From Candidatus Woesearchaeota archaeon (GTDB lineage Archaea; Nanobdellota; Nanobdellia; Woesearchaeales; UBA525): a stretch of 8,952 nucleotides of DNA. The stretch spans positions 1 through 8,952 of the forward strand of contig RFKA01000091.1 of NCBI GenBank assembly GCA_003694385.1. Direction: 5' to 3'. This document shows, one piece after another, positions 5,404 to 8,952 of this stretch (the stretch's first letter is position 1; every line of letters begins with the position of its first letter). The translations under genes were made by a program, and so were the position numbers. The notes under the pieces are model-generated. The model was not told where the DNA came from. It worked only from the letters and a program-made list of their open reading frames with translations, and ran no database searches.

Positions 5404-5464
5404 TTTTGTGCTTGCCCGAGAGGGAGCGCAGGCACAGAGAAAGACTCTGCGCAGGAGGTGGAAC
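5404..5464 (+). promoter_or_regulatory. Structured groES 5' leader
   Basis: Two competing folds are visible in the predicted leader RNA. Stem A pairs GTGCTTGC (5408-5415) with GCAGGCAC (5428-5435), eight pairs with one G-U, extendable on the outer side to 5404/5439. Stem B pairs GCGCAG (5426-5431) with CTGCGC (5447-5452), which ends directly before the ribosome-binding site AGGAGGTG (5453-5460). A small hairpin CAGAG/CTCTG (5435-5439 and 5445-5449) is a third option. A and B share bases and cannot coexist, so the leader could switch access to the ribosome-binding site, for example with temperature. The pairing is seen in sequence; the function is inferred. Confidence 0.4.
5453..5460 (+). promoter_or_regulatory. 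Strong Shine-Dalgarno site of groES
   Basis: AGGAGGTG ends 4 nt before the ATG at 5465. It decides the start: the longer reading frame from GTG at 5408 would run through the leader and has no such site. Confidence 0.85.
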
Positions 5465-5733
5465 ATGAAAATCACACCCATAGGAGAGCGAGTCCTCATC
5501 AAGCCGGTTGAGCAAGAGGAGAAGACGAAAGGCGGCATCTACATCCCCGACACGGCGAAAGAGGAGCGCAAAGAGGGGACCGTGCAAGCCGCCGGAACAA
5601 CGAAGGATGGCAAACCAATCCCGCTCAAAGAAGGGGACCACATTCTCTACGGCGGGTACAGCAACGAGGACATCGAAGTTGATGGCGAGAAGTACGTCAT
5701 TGTAGAGTACAAGGACGTCATCGCCAAGCTCGA

Positions 5734-5740
<7 letters not shown>
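5465..5740 (+). CDS. groES: Co-chaperonin GroES (HSP10), bacterial-type
   Basis: The 91-residue product is GroES, the heptameric lid that caps the GroEL cylinder during folding in the cytoplasm. The start KITPIGERVLIKPVEQEEK matches the family opening. The mobile loop that binds GroEL is KGGIYIPDTAKE (22-33), with the GGI-hydrophobic core intact (residues 23-27). The beta-barrel follows (EGTVQAAG, KPIPLKEGDHILYGGYSNED) and the end EKYVIVEYKDVIAKLER corresponds to the family's final strand motif. The length is close to the usual 94-97. The translation start is fixed by AGGAGGTG 4 nt upstream. groEL begins 6 nt after the stop, and the groEL ribosome-binding site overlaps the groES stop, so the genes form a tight operon. 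Archaea normally use group II chaperonins that need no GroES. Confidence 0.96.
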
Positions 5741-7354
<1,614 letters not shown>

Positions 7355-7366
7355 GTTTTCAAACAG

Positions 7367-7383
7367 TTTTTTATCTTTTCTTT
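7367..7383 (+). terminator. T-rich terminator of the groES-groEL operon
   Basis: TTTTTTATCTTTTCTTT begins 13 nt after the groEL stop codon, a clear oligo-T termination signal for the operon. Confidence 0.65.
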
Positions 7384-7446
7384 AATATGCTCCTCTTTTG
7401 ACACGCTCGGTGTTCTTGAGTAAACAGAGAGCTCAACAGCAGCTCT

Positions 7447-8952
7447 TTAGAAGAAGCTCTTGAGCCACGCAGCGAGCCTGTTGAGGAAGCGGACGATGAA
7501 GCCTCCTGACGGTACTTCATCGGGCCCCGTATCCGTATTATTGGTCTCGTTGCTGGCCGTCAGGTTGCCTGACAAGTTGCCTGACAGGTTACCCGTCAGG
7601 CTGCCCGTCGTGCCTGTGCTTCCCGGTTCTGCGCCGGCCGTCTCGTGGAGCGTTTCGGGAACGACGAGCACGCGCTTTTCCTCCCTGAAGGTTTGCTGTT
7701 CCTTCCCTTCCTCCCGATATTCTCCTGTGAGCGTGAACGTGATGTTTCCCGTGACATTGGGGGCGGTGAAGCTCGCTTCGAGGAGGTCGCGCGTCGTGCC
7801 TGCGAGTACGACGCCGCCCTTGCCCTGCTCTTCATCGAAATGTGTACTGGTGAGCGTCGCACCCAAGATGGTGAAATCAGTCTGTGACCCCGTGTTGTCA
7901 GCGATTGCGCGGACCGTGAAGGGTTCTCCTTCATGAATTTCTTCGGGGAGCACGAGTATGGGGGTGAGTGTTCGGCGCGTCACGACGAGGCGGGAGTCCC
8001 AGGTCTCGAGGTATGATCGCTCGCTCGTCGCAGGAGAGACAACTGTGCGGAGTGAGTACCAGCCTGCTTCCGGGGGGTCGAGGGTGAGCGTGAGGTTGTA
8101 GAACTCGCCGACATCGAGCTCTTCAGTCCCTTCATAGGTGTGGCCCGTTCGCGTGAAACCCGAGAGTGAGGGGAGGAAGTCAAAGAAGCCAAAGAGCTGG
8201 ACGGATACATTGAGCTTCTTGGCACCCGTATTATTGACGAGGAGGACGTACTCGCTCGTCTCATCGTCGAGTATGCGTTGCGGAGTGAGTATCTGGGTAA
8301 GCGTGTAGGGTTCCGGTGCTTTCAGCGTGATTGGCTTCGGGAAGATTCTCCGTTCTTCTCCGTTAACAGTATACGTGAAGGTGCCATTCAGCACGCCCTC
8401 GGCGTAGCGGACGGGGCGGAGCACGTAACGGTAGGCCTTCTCATCGCCAGGGTTGAGGTTCACTTTCAGTGTGAGGAGCCCTTCTGCCCACGTGAAGAGC
8501 GTGTCCGAACTATCTGGGAGGAAGGAGAATCCTGGCGGCAGCTGCTCGGTGAAGCGACCACCCGTTAAGGCTCGCTCCCCCTTGTTCTTGAAGTTGAGCG
8601 TGACGCTGACTTCCTCATTGACGCTGAGCGCGAGCAGGTCATCAGGGCTTGTTTCTCTCGTGAGTTCTATGTCCGGCTTCCCGAGTTCAGTGAACGTGAC
8701 GTGTGCCCCCCAGTAGGCTTCTCCACCAGAGAATTTCACGTTCTTGACATCGTAGGGGCAGCACCAGTTCGTATTATTGTCGTGCTCCTCGATCTCTGGG
8801 CATTCATACTTGCCTTTCTGGCAGTCAACGTAGTCGCTCTGGTCGTAGCAGTACTCCTCGAAGCCCGTGCGGCTCCGTCGGCACGAACCGTACGAGACGA
8901 CGTAGTCTTCTCCATCGACGACGAGGTAGAGCGCGTAGGGGCTGCTCGCGAG
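7447..8952 (-). CDS. Large secreted/surface protein with beta-sandwich repeats and sequon-rich tail (partial, N-terminus beyond window)
   Basis: The frame stays open to the right edge, so 501 residues of the C-terminal part are visible. A GTG at 8739 could be mistaken for the start, but the frame continues upstream with a sensible cysteine-rich segment. That segment (about visible residues 20-65) has eight cysteines, including an adjacent pair in NWCCPYD. Next come repeated segments typical of CARDB/DUF11-like extracellular beta-sandwiches: VNEEVSVTLNFKNKGERALT, TSEYVLLVNNTGAKKLNVSV, EPFTVRAIADNTGSQTDF. The tail carries GNLSGNLSGNLTASNETNNT, five N-glycosylation sequons in twenty residues, and ends in a short amphipathic helix (FIVRFLNRLAAWLKSFF) with too many Arg/Lys to be a normal membrane anchor. 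It is probably an envelope or S-layer-associated protein; exact function unknown. It is convergent with groEL. Confidence 0.8.
   Translation of the reverse strand, partial: LASSPYALYLVVDGEDYVVSYGSCRRSRTGFEEYCYDQSDYVDCQKGKYECPEIEEHDNNTNWCCPYDVKNVKFSGGEAYWGAHVTFTELGKPDIELTRETSPDDLLALSVNEEVSVTLNFKNKGERALTGGRFTEQLPPGFSFLPDSSDTLFTWAEGLLTLKVNLNPGDEKAYRYVLRPVRYAEGVLNGTFTYTVNGEERRIFPKPITLKAPEPYTLTQILTPQRILDDETSEYVLLVNNTGAKKLNVSVQLFGFFDFLPSLSGFTRTGHTYEGTEELDVGEFYNLTLTLDPPEAGWYSLRTVVSPATSERSYLETWDSRLVVTRRTLTPILVLPEEIHEGEPFTVRAIADNTGSQTDFTILGATLTSTHFDEEQGKGGVVLAGTTRDLLEASFTAPNVTGNITFTLTGEYREEGKEQQTFREEKRVLVVPETLHETAGAEPGSTGTTGSLTGNLSGNLSGNLTASNETNNTDTGPDEVPSGGFIVRFLNRLAAWLKSFF
7563..7610 (-). repeat. 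Four tandem 12-bp units encoding G-(N/S)-L-(S/T)
   Basis: Units at 7563-7574, 7575-7586, 7587-7598 and 7599-7610 are degenerate copies; GGTTGCCTGACA and AGTTGCCTGACA differ at one base. On the minus strand they encode SLTG and NLSG-type tetrapeptides near the surface protein's C-terminus. Unit number could vary by slippage. Confidence 0.75.

Noticed and set aside
5408..5464. Longer groES starting at GTG 5408
   Set aside because: The added residues do not resemble GroES, and a strong AGGAGGTG sits 4 nt before the ATG at 5465.
5300..5465. CIRCE/HrcA-type heat-shock element upstream of groES
   Set aside because: No TTAGCACTC-N9-GAGTGCTAA-like inverted repeat is present in the promoter gap.
8737..8739. 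GTG as start of the surface protein
   Set aside because: The frame remains open upstream to 8952 with a coherent cysteine-rich protein sequence, and no promoter or ribosome-binding site precedes 8739.

Overview
The window is archaeal. It carries ribosomal proteins L44e and S27e, translation initiation factor aIF2-alpha, a GINS replication subunit and an archaeal-type radical SAM protein with a C-terminal OB/TRAM-like domain. Most genes have a TATA box centred about 26 nt before the start codon. Moderate-to-high GC genes are separated by short AT-rich promoter gaps. The small genome style, an N-terminal family pattern in the winged-helix regulator, and cysteine-rich and glycosylation-site-rich exported proteins would fit a DPANN lineage (Woesearchaeota-like). 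That placement is inference, not proof.

Layout, left to right. (1) 37-1651, mostly minus strand: the conserved archaeal translation cluster rpL44e, rpS27e, aIF2-alpha. It is interrupted by a small plus-strand gene for a two-helix membrane protein (1067-1333) placed between L44e and S27e. (2) 1652-1972: a gene-free stretch with the L44e promoter and an unusual G-poor, A/C-rich tract. (3) 1973-2500: a membrane-anchored six-cysteine protein of unknown function. (4) 2603-3250, minus: a Gins51-type GINS subunit. (5) 3439-4662: a radical SAM protein. (6) 4853-5263, minus: a winged-helix regulator divergent from the next operon. (7) 5465-7354: a complete bacterial-type groES-groEL operon, the most notable content of the window. 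(8) 7447-8952, minus: the C-terminal 501 residues of a large surface protein whose N-terminus lies beyond the right edge.

Most promoters put the predicted transcription start at or within about 10 nt of the start codon, implying leaderless or near-leaderless mRNAs. The chaperonin operon is the exception: groES has a leader of roughly 85 nt that can form competing hairpins, and both groES and groEL have near-perfect Shine-Dalgarno sites. With the divergent winged-helix gene and a small palindrome (GAAATCATTTC) in the shared promoter gap, the 4853-7354 block looks like a self-contained, regulated group I chaperonin module in an archaeon. I saw no tRNA, rRNA, CRISPR array, transposase or phage gene.
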